Shown here in pieces: positions 62,995 to 64,000 of a stretch of DNA of 64,000 bases (within the stretch, counting starts at the first letter, position 1; every line of letters starts with the position of its first letter). The notes beneath the pieces are model-generated. The model had not been told where the DNA came from and searched no databases. It saw only the letters and a program-made list of their open reading frames with translations. The stretch spans positions 14,777,702 to 14,841,701 of the forward strand of contig CM019716.1 in the NCBI GenBank assembly GCA_009760885.1. Reading direction: 5' to 3'. The translations under genes and the position numbers were made by a program. Source of the stretch: Achatina immaculata. Taxonomy: Eukaryota; Mollusca; Gastropoda; Stylommatophora; Achatinidae.

Positions 62995-64000
62995 ATTATG
63001 TATAAAACAGGAAAAAGTAGGAGCAGCTTTATTACTTAGCGATTACAAAGTTGTGACGTTTCGGCGTGAACCTTAATCATACAAAAATATTCAGGACGAA
63101 GAAGTAGAGAGAGGAAATAAAGTATGGATCCACATGAATGCTATTTAAAAAATAATAAAAATAATAATAATAAAAAAATTTTTTTTCTAAAGAGTACTTA
63201 GCTGTAAATTGTAAGATATGGCTTGTCCGGCGGTTTGTGTCAGGAATGGATTTAGTAGAACGTGGAGACTTTAAATAGAGACCTGTGACATGTGGTCGGT
63301 GGGTTGTAACTGGGGGTGGTGGATGGGGAACCGGGGAAGGCAGAGAGAGTGTGTGATGCAATATTGAGCTAGCTAGGAGAAGTTGAAACAGATGATTGAG
63401 GAAGAGGGGTTGCAGAGTGATGCTGTGAGGACGTTTGAAAAGTAAGAAGGGGTGGACTTTGTGGAGAGGTACTGTAATGATTGAAGAGAGTGTTACGTGT
63501 AACTAAACAGCGAGTTTAACCCATGTGGTTCCAGCGTCCCATAATTTTGAATGCAGCGGTTCTCAAGTGCCAGGCGGCTTGTGTCATCTGCGTGACATTG
63601 TTTGATGGCTGTAACCGGAAAGTCAGATTTGCCTCTGTGGTTGGGGCCATTGAAATGATTTGGGACTGGTTTCGAAGCATGCTGGGTGATGTCGTACAGA
63701 TGTTTTTGCATGCGGTCCCCTAATCTGAGGCCAGTCTCACCAATATATGTTAATATATATTTTCGACTTCAACAGCGAATACTTCGAGCAAATCAGTGGT
63801 GTTGCCATGGGAACGAAAATGGGTCCCAGTTATGCTTGTCTATTTATGGGCTTTCTGGAAGTCAAATTATGGGAAACCTACACTGGCAGACTTCCAGAAT
63901 TCTATAAAAGGTACATCGATGATGGCATCGGAATCACAAGTATGCCACAGGAAGACTCTCTGATCCACCCCTATTGGCATACAAACGTGAGCCAAACCTT
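62995..64000. mobile_element. Penelope-like element(s), rearranged, running out of the window
   Basis: The left arm 62998-63110 (TATAAAACAGGAAAAAGTAG, GTTGTGACGTTTCGGCGTGA) is of the 45.3-kb family. The GIY-YIG end lies on the minus strand (63711-63493: MQKHLYDITQHASKPVPNHF, ALENRCIQNYGTLEPHGLN). At about 63748 the strand switches: from 63752 the plus strand encodes PLE reverse transcriptase (ISGVAMGTKMGPSYACLFMG, FYKRYIDDGIGI), catalytic RYIDD intact. A jump to linker sequence (DPPLLAYKREPNL, 63962-64000) follows. Reverse transcriptase and endonuclease thus lie head to head, from two copies. Confidence 0.8.
63049..63088 (-). ncRNA. Hammerhead-like motif in PLE arm (G)
   Basis: Minus strand: TGT-ATGATTAA-GGT-TCAC-GCC-GAAA-C-GTC-ACA. 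Same core as A, B and D, with one wobble pair in stem II. Confidence 0.38.

Overview
This is a gene-poor, transposon-rich stretch of a metazoan nuclear genome. Introns with GT/AG borders, non-LTR retrotransposons, Penelope-like elements (PLEs), mariner and hAT transposons, tRNA-derived SINEs, a Ty3/gypsy element and many minisatellites exclude a prokaryote. The only host gene family resembles the secreted leucine-rich-repeat proteins annotated in arthropods as Oplophorus-luciferin 2-monooxygenase non-catalytic subunit-like. An invertebrate, possibly an arthropod such as a chelicerate or crustacean, fits; a mollusc is not excluded. The species cannot be fixed from sequence alone.

Host genes: the window cuts through a tandem array of paralogous LRR genes on the + strand. 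Unit 0 lies left of the window and only its presumed 3' flank is seen (about 1-3.8 kb, similar to 24.8-27.3 kb). Unit 1 (7.76-24.18 kb) is the only one that looks intact: signal-peptide exon 7760-7849, cysteine-rich exon 10018-10122, and a last LRR exon present twice in tandem (21492-22475 truncated, 23142-24176 complete). Unit 2 is one exon fragment (36556-36741) cut by a hAT transposon. Unit 3 (exon 1 at 38510, last exon 42891-43930) is a frameshifted pseudogene. Unit 4 begins at 58023 with an intact first exon and runs out of the window. The three 5' flanks share a CCAAT-containing block.

Mobile DNA fills introns and spacers. There is a nearly full I-clade LINE (14.1-18.38 kb), many 5'-truncated RTE-like fragments in at least three families, a 1.24-kb non-coding retroelement with an 11-bp target duplication and a (GAA)n tail like that of the I-type LINE, PLEs with inverted arms that carry a hammerhead-like motif, mariners, a hAT, and a 6-kb Ty3/gypsy element (51.48-57.52 kb). 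The gypsy element has lost its integrase and protease active site but ends in a DEK_C-like domain. Minisatellites with 20-, 36-, 40-, 42- and 55-bp units are abundant.

The most unusual points are: the last-exon duplication, whose breakpoint joined LRR coding sequence to a 42-bp minisatellite; the DEK_C-like domain in a gypsy element; the hammerhead-like motif with covarying positions in PLE arms; the LINE/non-coding-element tail sharing; and a PLE sitting inside a 40-bp satellite.
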